Origin: Bog-532 sp963833835
GTDB lineage: Bacteria; Actinomycetota; Actinomycetes; Streptosporangiales; Streptosporangiaceae
Length of the DNA: 64,000 bases
Assembly: GCA_963833835.1 (NCBI GenBank)
Contig: CAWHZI010000012.1
Location: 1 to 64,000, forward strand
Direction of reading: 5' to 3'
Shown one piece after another: positions 8,404 to 17,285 of the stretch. Both the position numbers and the translations under genes were made by a program. How positions within the stretch are numbered: the stretch's first letter is position 1; each line of letters starts with the position of its first letter. The notes under the pieces are model-generated. The model searched no databases. It was given only the letters and a program-made list of their open reading frames with translations, and was not told the DNA's origin.

Positions 8404-9167
8404 CCGATGACCGCCGCGCCCCCGTCGACCGGGATATTCGCGCCGCTCACGTGGGACGACTCATCCGAGCACAGGAAGAGGATCGCGTGGGCCACGTCCT
8501 CCGGCTGCCCCCACCGGCCCAGCGGTATGCGTGCCGTGATGCGTGCGGCCGGCCCGTCAGGATCCTGGAGCAGCGGCGTCGTGTGCGGCGTCTCCGTCAT
8601 CGCCGGGCTGACGGCGTTGACGCGGATGCCGTGCGGGCCGCCTTCGACGACCAGCTGGTACGTCAGCGCCAGGACACCGCCCTTGGCCGCACCGTGCGCG
8701 TTCTGCGGCATGAAGAACGCGCCGCGCGAGGCCGAGATGGACGCGACGTTGACGATCGACCCGCCTCCCCCGGCGATCAGGTACGGCCAGGCGGCGCGCG
8801 TGACCAGAAAAACGATATCGAGCTCGTTGCGGATGGTGAACGACCAGTCGGCGAAGGAGAGCCCGTCGATCGGCCCGAACCGGATCGCCGACGCATTGTT
8901 GACCACGATGTCGAGCCCGCCAGCGAGATTGGCGGCGGTGTCCACGTATCGCCGGGCACCGTCCTCCGACGCCAGGTCGACCGGGGCGACCGCGTCCATC
9001 CGCCCGCCACTCGCGCGTACGAGCTGCACGGTCTCGTCGGAAGTCGCTTCGTTCAGGTCACAGCCCACGACGTGAGCGCCCTCACGCGCGCAGAGCATGG
9101 CCGCCGCCCGCCCGATTCCGCCGCCGGTGCCCGAGATGAGCGCCCGCTTGCCGTCCAGCCGGCCCAT
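8400..9167 (-). CDS. short-chain dehydrogenase/reductase with His in place of the catalytic Tyr
   Basis: A 255-residue SDR with the nucleotide motif TGxxxGIG (GTGGGIG near residues 13-19), NNAS (90-93) and the C-terminal PVDGG. The active-site segment reads S145 ... H158-G-A-A-K162, where the family has S-x12-Y-x3-K. The codon at 8694-8696 is CAC on the coding strand, one transition from TAC. The fold is clearly intact and the gene is coupled by ATGA to the flavin oxidase, so it is presumably expressed. Activity may be lost or changed. It is the first gene of the minus-strand operon, divergent from the FMN-reductase-like gene. Confidence 0.88.
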   Translation of the reverse strand: MGRLDGKRALISGTGGGIGRAAAMLCAREGAHVVGCDLNEATSDETVQLVRASGGRMDAVAPVDLASEDGARRYVDTAANLAGGLDIVVNNASAIRFGPIDGLSFADWSFTIRNELDIVFLVTRAAWPYLIAGGGGSIVNVASISASRGAFFMPQNAHGAAKGGVLALTYQLVVEGGPHGIRVNAVSPAMTETPHTTPLLQDPDGPAARITARIPLGRWGQPEDVAHAILFLCSDESSHVSGANIPVDGGAAVIG

Positions 9168-9217
9168 GCGCGGCTCCTCCGATCAACCCGACTTCTCGGT
9201 CGGGTTCCTTCACTCTA

Positions 9218-9242
9218 TGGAAGTTACTCTCTCACAGTGAGA
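9218..9242. promoter_or_regulatory. divergent promoter with palindrome and a degenerate IclR-type operator
   Basis: The 159-bp gap between the SDR (minus) and the FMN-reductase-like gene (plus) holds a perfect palindrome TCTCAC-A-GTGAGA at 9230-9242. It partly overlaps a TGGAAG-TTA-CTCTCT stretch (9218-9232) that matches the TGAAAG-N3-CTTTCA operator seen elsewhere in the window with three half-site mismatches. The operator role is inferred. Confidence 0.45.
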
Positions 9243-9326
9243 ATATCTATAACAAGACCGTCGGAGAGCGACGGCGAGGTCGGCCAACTGCAGCGGGCCC
9301 GGGGGCCGGGAACATGAGGAGGTCGG

Positions 9327-10265
9327 ATGGCGACAGGTAGCGCAGGCCGGCGCCTGCTGGGGCTGGGGTGCGGTCAGCCCCACGGCAGCGCGGAGATCCT
9401 GCTCAAGGCGGCGCTGCGGGCTGCGGAGGAGGAGGGCGCCGACGTCGGGCTGGTCCGGCTCGACGAGCTCCGCCTGCCCAGCGGAGCCGCAGAAGGCACC
9501 GAGCCGGACGACGCCTGGTGGCTGTGGGAGCGGCTGGTCGAGGCCGACGGGCTGATCGTGAGTACCCCGATTATGAGCCGGACGGTGGCCGCCCGGCTCA
9601 AGCTGCTCGGTGACCGGCTGCTCGGGCCGAACGCCGACGCCGCCATCATCGAGGGGCTGCTGGCGCTGCGGGCACAGGGACGGGAGCCGGTCGTTCCCTT
9701 CCGCGTCGACGAGCGGGTGCTGAAGCCGAGAGTGGCCGGCTTCCTGGCGGTAGGCGGCTCGCTGACATCGCAGTGGAAGACGCTGGCCCTGCCGATGATG
9801 CACGCGACAACGTTCTCGATGCACATCGCCGTCGTCGACCAAGTGGAGTTTTCGGGCGCGGGGACTCCGCGCTCCATCGTCCTGGACGACAGCGCGATCA
9901 ACCGGGCGGCTCTGCTCGGGCGTAATGTCGCCAGCCAGCTGGGGGTCTCCTTCGACGAGGCGCGCTACCTGGGGCCGCCCGGAGTGTGCCCGATGTGCCA
10001 CCTCGACGTCCTTGCCCTGCGCGGTGCGGACGTCGAGTGCGCCACCTGCGGCGCGCGGGGGCGGCTGGCACCGGACCTGCAGGTGACCTGGACGGACCTG
10101 GCGACCTCCGTGATCTCCATGGACGAGAAGCGGGCCCACGCAGCTGAGATCCAGCAGACGGCCGCGCGGCACCAGGAGCAGCGCGCGGAGATCGAGAAGC
10201 GCGCCCGGGAGTTCGAGGCGTACGACTGGATCATGCGGCCAGCGGGTACGTCGCCCACCGCCTGA
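9327..10265 (+). CDS. NADPH-dependent FMN reductase-like flavoprotein with C-terminal zinc ribbon
   Basis: A 312-residue protein. Residues 9-190 follow the flavodoxin-like FMN-reductase fold, beginning LLGLGCGQPHGSAEILLKAAL (phosphate-binding loop) with STPIMSRTVAARLKLL as the second flavin-contact segment. A zinc-ribbon follows, CPMC (221-224) then CATC (238-241), and then a charged alpha-helical tail rich in Glu, Gln and Arg (about 258-297). The last Cys-containing part could bind Zn or Fe, or contact a partner. Neighbouring flavin oxidases and a monooxygenase suggest supply of reduced flavin or quinone reduction, but this is inferred. It is transcribed alone, divergent from the SDR operon. 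Confidence 0.8.
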   Translation: MATGSAGRRLLGLGCGQPHGSAEILLKAALRAAEEEGADVGLVRLDELRLPSGAAEGTEPDDAWWLWERLVEADGLIVSTPIMSRTVAARLKLLGDRLLGPNADAAIIEGLLALRAQGREPVVPFRVDERVLKPRVAGFLAVGGSLTSQWKTLALPMMHATTFSMHIAVVDQVEFSGAGTPRSIVLDDSAINRAALLGRNVASQLGVSFDEARYLGPPGVCPMCHLDVLALRGADVECATCGARGRLAPDLQVTWTDLATSVISMDEKRAHAAEIQQTAARHQEQRAEIEKRAREFEAYDWIMRPAGTSPTA

Positions 10266-10277
10266 CCGCTGCCCCGG

Positions 10278-12956
10278 TCAGCCCGCCGGCGCGGCCCGAT
10301 CCAGTGATGCTGTCCAGTGGTGCCGCCCGGGTCCCACCCCATGCGGCTCCTCGCCGGGCAGGGCCACGGTCGCGGTGGTTCCGGCCGGCACCAGCACGTC
10401 CAGCTCCGTCGACCTCCCGTCCAGGCGCCAGGACACCTCGATGGGCCCGTACGGGCTGAGGTGCCGCGTCATGGCTGAGGTGATGCCGCCGCCGGGCCGC
10501 GGGCGCACCTCAAAGGTGCGGTAGCCGGGCGCGGCCGGGCGCAGTCCCGCGACGTAGCGGTGCAGGAAGGTGGCCACCGCGCCCTTGCTGTAGTGGTTGA
10601 GCGACCCGTGCGGGACGCCGCGGGAGTCGACGCCGTCCCACTCCTCCCACATGGTCGTCGCACCGCGGTCGACCATCGTGAGCCAGGATGGCGACGTGTC
10701 CTGCAGCAGCAACTCGTACGCCACCGCGAGGTGCCCGCTGTCGGCGAGCACGGGCAGCAGCTGGGCCGTGGACAAGAAGCCGGTCGCGAGGTGGCCGCCC
10801 GCGAGGTCGACCAGCTCGGCCAGCCGCCCGGCGATAGCCGGCCGGAGCTCAGCAGGCACCAGCCCGAAGGCCAGCGCTCGTACGTGCGAGGCCTGCGTCG
10901 CCGTGGCGAGCGTTCCGTCCGGCCGGATGAACTCCCGGCGCCAGGCGTCCAGCGCGCCCGCCGCGATGACGCGGTAGCGGCGCCACCGGCCCTCGGGCAG
11001 GCCGAGTATGCCGGCGATTCTGACCAGAGTCGCGGCCGAACGATACAGGTAGGCCGTCGCCACCTCGGACTTGTCGGCGTGGGCGAACGCGGGGAAATCG
11101 GTGACGGCTGTCCCTGGCTCCATCCACTCGCCCCAGTGGAAGCCGGTGTCCCACAGGTACCGCTCGTGTGCGGCGGGGTCCGGCCGGGCCGCCGCCCTCG
11201 CGGGGTGCCGGCCGCCGGCGGCCCCGGCTGCCGCGAAGTCGACCCAGCCCGTCATGGCACGCCACATCCCGCGCAGTAGCGAGGCGTCCCCGTAGGCCTG
11301 GTAGAGGTCCCAGGGGGCGGACACGATGACGTCGCCCCACCCCGCCGAGCCGTTGAGCCCGCCGAGTGGCCCGTCGAAGCCCTCGGCGGGCGGGCAGGGC
11401 GACAGGTTCGGAACGCACCCGTCGGCGCGCTGGTCAATCGACACGTCGTGCAGCCACTTGCGCGTGAAGGCGAGGACGTCGTACAGGTACGCGGCCGTCG
11501 GCGCGAAGATCTGCCAGTCTCCCGTCCAGCCCGCGCGCTCGCGTTGCGGGCAGTCGGTCGGGATGTCGCACAGGTTGGACCGCAGGGACCACACCACCGC
11601 TTCGTGCAGCCGGTTGACGCGGTCGTTGCTGCAGGCGAACCAGCCCAGCCTGCGCAGGTCTGAATGCACGACGACCGCCGCGATGTCGCCGGGTTCCAGC
11701 GGCCCCGGATGACCCTCGATGCGTACGTACCGGAAGCCGTGCGTGGTGAACCGCGGCTCGAACACGTCGCCGTCCCCGGCCGAGACGACCTCGTCGATCT
11801 GGCCGAGCGGCAACGGCTCCGGGAGGATCGGCAGGTCGACGTCGAGGTGGGTGGTCGTCAGGTCTCCGTCGGAGCCGAGCCATTCCCCGTGCGACAGCAC
11901 CAGCCGGCTGCCGGCCGGTCCTGGTCGCGCCAGCCGTACCCAGCCGTTGACGTTCTGCCCGAAGTCCACCACGAAGGCCCTTCCCTCGCGCACAGGCCGG
12001 ACGGCGACCGGCTGGATCTGCTGGATCCGCCGGACCGGAGGCGCGATGGACCGGACGACGGTGACGCCGATGTCGCGCACGACGGCGGGACGCCATGACC
12101 TGTCGTTGAGCGCGGGGCCGTCGATACCGGGATCGTGTACGGCTGGATCGAGCCACCGGTGATCTTCCCGCTGGCCGCCGATGAGGTCGGCCGCCGTGAT
12201 GTGGGAGGGCGCGACGCGCCAGCCCGGGCCGCTGGCCGCCGCAATCTGCCAGCCCCGCTGGGTCTGCACCTCGAGCTGGGCGCGCGAGGCGACCTCGTCG
12301 CCGTACTGATCCGCCGCACGCGGCATCCCGACCTGGCCGCGATACCAGCCGTCGGCCAGCAGGACGGCGAGCACGTGCCGCCCCGGCCGCAGCAGCGATG
12401 TGACGTCGTAGGCCTGGTACTGCACCCGCGCGCGGTACTGGGTGTAGCCGGGGGCGAGCTCGGCATCGCCGACGCGTCGCCCGTCGAGGAACGCCTGGTA
12501 GAGGCCGAGGGCGGTGACGTACAGCCGGGCCTGGCGGAACGGGGGAACGTCGATGGTCGTCCTGAGCCAGTACCCGGGCCGCGACCCCTTTTCTGGCCGC
12601 TGGTCTTCCTCGACGCCAATCCACCGGGCTGACCAGTCCGCCTCCTCGAGCAGGCCGGCGTCGAGCCTGACCCGATCGCTCCACTCGCTCTCACCCAGGT
12701 CGGTCCAGACCTTCACCCGCGCCGCGGCTGACCGCCGGGAGCGGTCGAAGACCGGTATCCGGACGAAGGACTGGGCCGCGCTGTCCACCCGGCCCGTGTC
12801 GAAGCCGTCGTCCGTGCGGACCCGATAGGCGTCCTGCACCGAGGATCCTGCCGGCAGCCACCAGGACAGGGCCGGCTCGTTTCCGCGCCCCAGCGCGTCC
12901 CCGCCGATGATCTCGGCGCGGACGTACTCCGGCGCGGACCCGGGATTCACCGGCAC
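10278..12956 (-). CDS. alpha-L-rhamnosidase, glycoside hydrolase family 78
   Basis: An 892-residue protein with GH78 layout: N-terminal beta-sandwich domains (about 1-380), an (alpha/alpha)6 catalytic domain (about 430-770) and a C-terminal beta domain. The family signature DCPQRERAGWTGDWQ contains the putative general acid E473. The second catalytic Glu is in TTMWEEWDG (about E771). No signal peptide is evident, so cleavage is probably cytoplasmic, after uptake. Start is GTG. It lies 51 bp after the permease gene of an ABC importer on the same strand, so the substrate is probably a rhamnosylated compound brought in by that importer. Confidence 0.93.
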   Translation of the reverse strand: MPVNPGSAPEYVRAEIIGGDALGRGNEPALSWWLPAGSSVQDAYRVRTDDGFDTGRVDSAAQSFVRIPVFDRSRRSAAARVKVWTDLGESEWSDRVRLDAGLLEEADWSARWIGVEEDQRPEKGSRPGYWLRTTIDVPPFRQARLYVTALGLYQAFLDGRRVGDAELAPGYTQYRARVQYQAYDVTSLLRPGRHVLAVLLADGWYRGQVGMPRAADQYGDEVASRAQLEVQTQRGWQIAAASGPGWRVAPSHITAADLIGGQREDHRWLDPAVHDPGIDGPALNDRSWRPAVVRDIGVTVVRSIAPPVRRIQQIQPVAVRPVREGRAFVVDFGQNVNGWVRLARPGPAGSRLVLSHGEWLGSDGDLTTTHLDVDLPILPEPLPLGQIDEVVSAGDGDVFEPRFTTHGFRYVRIEGHPGPLEPGDIAAVVVHSDLRRLGWFACSNDRVNRLHEAVVWSLRSNLCDIPTDCPQRERAGWTGDWQIFAPTAAYLYDVLAFTRKWLHDVSIDQRADGCVPNLSPCPPAEGFDGPLGGLNGSAGWGDVIVSAPWDLYQAYGDASLLRGMWRAMTGWVDFAAAGAAGGRHPARAAARPDPAAHERYLWDTGFHWGEWMEPGTAVTDFPAFAHADKSEVATAYLYRSAATLVRIAGILGLPEGRWRRYRVIAAGALDAWRREFIRPDGTLATATQASHVRALAFGLVPAELRPAIAGRLAELVDLAGGHLATGFLSTAQLLPVLADSGHLAVAYELLLQDTSPSWLTMVDRGATTMWEEWDGVDSRGVPHGSLNHYSKGAVATFLHRYVAGLRPAAPGYRTFEVRPRPGGGITSAMTRHLSPYGPIEVSWRLDGRSTELDVLVPAGTTATVALPGEEPHGVGPGRHHWTASLDRAAPAG

Positions 12957-13007
12957 GATGCGAAAGCTCCCCTCGGACGCCTGGCCAATGCGTGCTGGCC
13001 GGCCGGG

Positions 13008-15131
13008 TCAGACAACCGGATGGTGCAGGTCGCCCTTGACGTCGGGCCCCTTGTCATCGGGCCCCCTATCACCGGGCCCTCTGTCACCGGGCCCCCTGTC
13101 ATTGGCCGGAGCGCCATCCGCGCCCGGTGCCGCCGTCTGGCCGCCGGGCCGCCGTTTCTGATACTCCCCGCCAGCCCGGTCGCGGAGCTTGGCCAGCGCC
13201 ACCGCCGGGCCCTTGCCGGTCGCGGTGCTGGTCAGGCCGTCCGGGTTCTGGACGGCGGTCACCACCAGCGCGAGGCCGGCGACGATCGCCTGGTACTTGC
13301 CCACGTTGAGGTGGAGGTTGAGGAACGTCACGAAGAGCCCCGCGGCGGAGAACATGATGCCCGCGACGACCGCGCCGGCGATCCGCCCGACCCCGGCGAC
13401 GAACACGATCGCCAGCAGGCCGATCGACGTGAACGCTGCGAAGCTGTCGGCCGTCAGCTCGCCTTGCATGTATCCGGTCAGGGCGCCGCCGATGCCGGCG
13501 ATGAACGCCGCGAGCCCGAAGGCCATCAGCTTGGCCTGGGCGACGTTGATCCCGACCGAGCCGGCGGCGCGCTCGTTGGAGCGGATCGCCAGCAGCATGC
13601 GCCCGGCCGGGCCCCGCCTGAGCCGGGCGACGAGCAGGCCGAGCAGGATCACGATCACCAGCACGAGCACGCCGAAGACCACGGTCGGATAGCTCTTGCC
13701 CTGGGTGATCGCCAGGTTCAGCCCGGGCAGGCGGGGTGGCTGGATCCGCAGGCCGGCTGTGCCGCCGGTGAATGACCCGCTGGTGAACACGACGGCGTCC
13801 ATCGCCGCGGCGAAGCCGAGCGTGACCACCGCCAGGTTCACGCCACGCAGCCGCAGGGCCGGCAGGCCGATGATCAATCCGACGGGAATCGCGCTGAGGC
13901 CCGCGAGGATCAGCGACCACGGGAAGCCGATACCCCACGCGCTGGAGATGTGCCCGAGCACGAAGCCGCCGATTCCGGCCAGCGACATCTGGGCGAGCGA
14001 GACCTGGCCGACGTAGCCCGTCAGCACGACGACGGACAAGGCGATGCATGTAACGGTGAGCGACGAAATAAACGCGAACCGCAGGACGCTGCTGAGCACC
14101 AGGAGCAGGATCAGGCCGGCCACGAAGCAGGCGGCCGCGGTGCGCAACGGTTTTTGCGGGTGGCCGACCGAGGGGTTGCGTTCGGCCGTGTCCCCGCCCC
14201 GGGCGAGCACGGAGCGTGAGCGGAGCGCCATCACCACGATGATGACGACGAACGGGAGCGCATCCCCGAGGCCCTGCTGCGGCAACCACGTGAAGACGGT
14301 GATGAGCTTGGCGATCTCGGACTGGGCACAGCCGATCAGCAGGCCGGCCAGCGCGGTGAGCCAGAACGACTGGAACCGGCCGACCAGCGCGGCGGCCAGG
14401 GCCGGCACGATGAACAGGGTGTAGGAGGTCGGATCGAGGCTGGCGACGGGGGCGATCAGGATGCCGGCCACACCCGCCAGGACCGTGGCGATCACCCAGT
14501 TCTGGCCCGCGATGCGGTTGGCGGAGATACCGGTCAGTGCCGCCCCGCGGTCGTTCTCGGCGCCGGCCCGGGTAGCCAGGCCAAACCGGGAGAAACGGTA
14601 GGTGAGCGCGAGCGCGACCGAGATGATGACGACGACGCCGGTGAAGTACAGGCGGTCCTCGGGGAACGTGACCCCGGAGATCGACAGCGCGGAACTGGGG
14701 AAGATCGGGTTGGTGGCGACCGGCTCGGTACTGTAGTTGAGGACCGCGATCGCTTCCAGGGCGAGCATGACGCCGACCGACGCGCAGACGCGCGTCAGCG
14801 GCGAGGTGCCCCGGAGCGGGCGGTAGACGATGAGGTACAGCACGAGCCCGAGGATCGCCGCGTACACCAGCGAGATGACGATGGCGAGCGGCGTGCTGAG
14901 CCCCTTGCCGCCGTTCAGCGAGATCTGGTGCGGGATCAGGACGACGGGCAGCTCGAGCTGCCCGAAGCTGCGGAGATTGATGAAGACGTAGGCGATGAAC
15001 ATCGCCACCGCACCGTGCGCGAAGTCGACCACGCCAGCGCTGCGGTACTTGAGAACGAGTCCCTGGCCGAGGATGGCGTAGGTGGCGCCCGCGCCAAGGC
15101 CGAGGATCAGGAACAGGCTGTAGCTGGACAT
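13008..15131 (-). CDS. branched-chain-type ABC importer permease, LivH-LivM fusion
   Basis: A 707-residue polytopic protein. The first half (to about 310) is a LivH-type permease, with GQGLVLKYRSAGVVDFAHGA near the N-terminus. The second half (about 340-640) is LivM-like, with GYVGQVSLAQMSLAGIGGF and the cytoplasmic loop SNERAAGSVGIN that contacts the ATPase. The two subunits are normally separate genes. The C-terminal 60 residues form a hydrophilic tail with GPGDRGPGDRGP repeats. It follows the substrate-binding-protein gene, separated by a strong hairpin. It imports the ligand captured by that protein; in soil actinobacteria such importers often carry aromatic acids rather than amino acids. 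Confidence 0.92.
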   Translation of the reverse strand: MSSYSLFLILGLGAGATYAILGQGLVLKYRSAGVVDFAHGAVAMFIAYVFINLRSFGQLELPVVLIPHQISLNGGKGLSTPLAIVISLVYAAILGLVLYLIVYRPLRGTSPLTRVCASVGVMLALEAIAVLNYSTEPVATNPIFPSSALSISGVTFPEDRLYFTGVVVIISVALALTYRFSRFGLATRAGAENDRGAALTGISANRIAGQNWVIATVLAGVAGILIAPVASLDPTSYTLFIVPALAAALVGRFQSFWLTALAGLLIGCAQSEIAKLITVFTWLPQQGLGDALPFVVIIVVMALRSRSVLARGGDTAERNPSVGHPQKPLRTAAACFVAGLILLLVLSSVLRFAFISSLTVTCIALSVVVLTGYVGQVSLAQMSLAGIGGFVLGHISSAWGIGFPWSLILAGLSAIPVGLIIGLPALRLRGVNLAVVTLGFAAAMDAVVFTSGSFTGGTAGLRIQPPRLPGLNLAITQGKSYPTVVFGVLVLVIVILLGLLVARLRRGPAGRMLLAIRSNERAAGSVGINVAQAKLMAFGLAAFIAGIGGALTGYMQGELTADSFAAFTSIGLLAIVFVAGVGRIAGAVVAGIMFSAAGLFVTFLNLHLNVGKYQAIVAGLALVVTAVQNPDGLTSTATGKGPAVALAKLRDRAGGEYQKRRPGGQTAAPGADGAPANDRGPGDRGPGDRGPDDKGPDVKGDLHHPVV
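13038..13100. repeat. 15-bp tandem repeat encoding the GPGDRGP tail
   Basis: Four imperfect copies of a 15-bp unit (consensus GTCACCGGGCCCCCT on the plus strand) encode GPxxxGPGDRG-type repeats at the C-terminus of the fused permease. The unit is a multiple of three, so copy number can change without breaking the frame. Confidence 0.8.
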
Positions 15132-15175
15132 GGCTTCTCGTCTAGGTCTCGTTGGTACACGCGGTGCGGAAGGAA

Positions 15176-15203
15176 GGTCCGCCCGCCCTGAGGCGGGCGG
15201 ACC
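15176..15203 (-). terminator. intercistronic hairpin between binding-protein and permease genes
   Basis: A perfect 12-bp stem, GGTCCGCCCGCC paired with GGCGGGCGGACC, around a CTGA loop, with a pyrimidine-rich but not T-rich run after it on the minus strand. Inside an operon this would act as partial terminator or 3' stabilizer, giving more binding protein than permease. Confidence 0.6.
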
Positions 15204-15215
15204 CTACGGCGATCG

Positions 15216-16487
15216 TCAGCCGTTGATGCCCGGGAAGTAGCCCTTCGAGGTCACCCAGTCGGTCGAACTCGGCTGGGTGATCGTGGTGCCCTTGACCTGG
15301 TTCATGAGGTAGTAGTCGTTGCAGATCGCGGGGGCGCCCTTCAGGGCCTGCCCATCACAGGTGTAGGGGTGCGACAGGAAGTTCTGGTGGGTGCCCGACT
15401 TGAACGCGGCCAGGATCGAGGTGGTGGTCGGCGTGCCGGAGATCTTGCTCAGTACCTGCTGGACGTTCATCACGGTGGCGAAGCCGGCCGTGGAGATCGA
15501 GTCGGTCAGCGTCCCGGGCGCGGCCCACTTTTTCATCGCCGCCATGAACAGCTTGGCCTGCGAGCTGCTGCCGCTCTGCAGCAGGAAGGGAGAGGCGATG
15601 TACATGCCGTTGGCTCCGCCGGCCGACGCCTGGAGCACCGGCGGTGCGCCACACGGATCGATGCCGATGATCTTGCCGGTGAAGCCGACACTCTTCAGTG
15701 CCTTGAGCACGTTGCCACAGCCGTTCGGGACGTCGACGTAGGCGAGCTGAGCGCCGCTGCTCTCGACCAGGGCCGCCTGGGGGCTCGGGTCCGGCGACGT
15801 CGGCGACAGCGGGATGTTCTTGACCGTTGTCACCCCGGCGGCCTTGAACACCGGCGTGATCTGGGGCACGATCGACGCGCCCTGGGCGTTGCTGAAGTAG
15901 ATGAGCGCCGCGCTCTTGACGCCCAGCGTCTTGCCCGCGTACACGGCGCCCGCCGCGTTGTCGCCGACGCTGACCGACCAGAACTGGATGGAGTCCGGAG
16001 CGGTCTCGGGCACCGGGGTGAACGGGATACCGCCCACGTAGGCCAGGTTGGCGTGCTGGTAGATCGGGATCGAGGCGGGGGCGCCGACGTCGGCCGCGCC
16101 GAGGATCGCGAGCGGGTGAGAGGCCACCAGCTGGTTGGCGCACCGCGCCGCGGTGGCCGGAGTGCCGTCGCCGATGCAGCTGTCAATCTTGATCGGATGC
16201 CCGTTGATGCCGCCGAGGTAGTTGTTCACGTAGTCGGCGGCGGCGATCGATCCCTGCCGTGCCTCCGGGAAGGTCACCGCACCGGTCTCGTCGTTGATCA
16301 TCCCGAAGACGTAGGGGGTACCGGTCGCTTTCTTGGGGGTACCGAACGCTGACGTGCCAGCCGCGGCCGCCGTGCTGCTGGCCGCGGGCGTGCTCGAACC
16401 GCCCGAGCTACCTGATGAACTGCAACCCACCGCGGTCAGCACAACTACGGGGAGTGCTGCCGCGCCGAGCCATCCAAGACGTTTCAT
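15216..16487 (-). CDS. ABC importer substrate-binding lipoprotein, branched-chain amino acid type
   Basis: A 423-residue secreted lipoprotein. The signal peptide has a lipobox ending TAVGC, with Cys22 as lipidation site, followed by a Ser/Gly-rich linker. The mature part follows the periplasmic-binding type I fold (Peripla_BP_6), with VFGMINDETGAVTFPEARQG at its start and the IDSCIGDGTPATAARCANQL segment near residue 110. It sits in order LivG, LivF, this gene, LivHM on the minus strand. The ligand is unknown; linkage to the rhamnosidase suggests a glycosylated natural product. Confidence 0.93.
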   Translation of the reverse strand: MKRLGWLGAAALPVVVLTAVGCSSSGSSGGSSTPAASSTAAAAGTSAFGTPKKATGTPYVFGMINDETGAVTFPEARQGSIAAADYVNNYLGGINGHPIKIDSCIGDGTPATAARCANQLVASHPLAILGAADVGAPASIPIYQHANLAYVGGIPFTPVPETAPDSIQFWSVSVGDNAAGAVYAGKTLGVKSAALIYFSNAQGASIVPQITPVFKAAGVTTVKNIPLSPTSPDPSPQAALVESSGAQLAYVDVPNGCGNVLKALKSVGFTGKIIGIDPCGAPPVLQASAGGANGMYIASPFLLQSGSSSQAKLFMAAMKKWAAPGTLTDSISTAGFATVMNVQQVLSKISGTPTTTSILAAFKSGTHQNFLSHPYTCDGQALKGAPAICNDYYLMNQVKGTTITQPSSTDWVTSKGYFPGING

Positions 16488-16544
16488 ATGTGCTTCTTTC
16501 CTGGTGGTTGTATCTGTCGGCCAGGGTCACCGGAAGCGGCCTGG

Positions 16545-17285
16545 TCAGGCGGCCGTCTCCCCGAGGTAACTGGCGGCGAGCAGCTCGCGCCGCTCGCGTA
16601 GTTCGGCCGCGGCGCCCTCGAGCCTGATCCGGCCATGCGTCAGGATGTAGGCACGATCGGAGATCTCCAGCGCCAGCGCGACGTGCTGCTCGACGAACAG
16701 CACGCTGGCGCCCAGCTCATCGGCCGCCCGGCGCAGGATCGGGAGCAGGCGCTCGACGATCACCGGAGCCAGCCCGAGGCTCATCTCGTCCACCAGCAGG
16801 AGCCGGGGCCGGGTGACGAGCGCCCGGCCGACGGCCAGCATCTGCTGCTCACCGCCGGACAGCAGCCCGGCCTTGCGGCCCAGGCACTTGCGCAGCTCGG
16901 GGAGCATCTCCAGCAGCTCCTCCTCGCGGCTGCCGCCCCGCCCGCCGGCCAGCCGCAGGTGCTCACGGACGGTGAGCCCAGGGAACAGAGCGCGGCCCTC
17001 AGGTACGAGCGCGAGACCCTGCCGGGCCAGGACGTGGGCGGGCTTGCCGCCGATGTTTTCGCCGGACAGCTCGACCGTGCCCGAGATCGGGCGGTTCAGC
17101 CCGGCGATCGTCTCCAGGGTCGTGGTCTTCCCCGCGCCGTTCGGGCCGAGCAGAGCCACGACCTCACCCGGGCGGACTTCCAGATTGAGCTCGCGGACGA
17201 CCGGGACCTCCTGGTAGCCGGCGAAGAGGTCGTTGACGATGAGCGCATGACCGGGCGTGCTCGCGCTAGTGGCCGGTGTCGGCAT
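16545..17285 (-). CDS. ABC importer ATP-binding protein, LivF type
   Basis: About 246 residues with Walker A GPNGAGKTT, signature LSGGEQQ, Walker B LLLVDEMSLGLAP and a switch His in VEQH. The LivF-specific segment GLALVPEGRALFPGLTVREHL is present. An upstream in-frame ATG (17309) lies within the preceding gene; I chose ATG 17285 because GGGAGGAC stands just before it. The start overlaps the end of the LivG gene by 20 bases. It pairs with LivG to energize the fused permease. Confidence 0.93.
   Translation of the reverse strand: MPTPATSASTPGHALIVNDLFAGYQEVPVVRELNLEVRPGEVVALLGPNGAGKTTTLETIAGLNRPISGTVELSGENIGGKPAHVLARQGLALVPEGRALFPGLTVREHLRLAGGRGGSREEELLEMLPELRKCLGRKAGLLSGGEQQMLAVGRALVTRPRLLLVDEMSLGLAPVIVERLLPILRRAADELGASVLFVEQHVALALEISDRAYILTHGRIRLEGAAAELRERRELLAASYLGETAA

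Noticed and set aside
13038..13100. CRISPR-like array
   Set aside because: The 15-bp units are contiguous, without spacers, and lie in frame within the permease gene.
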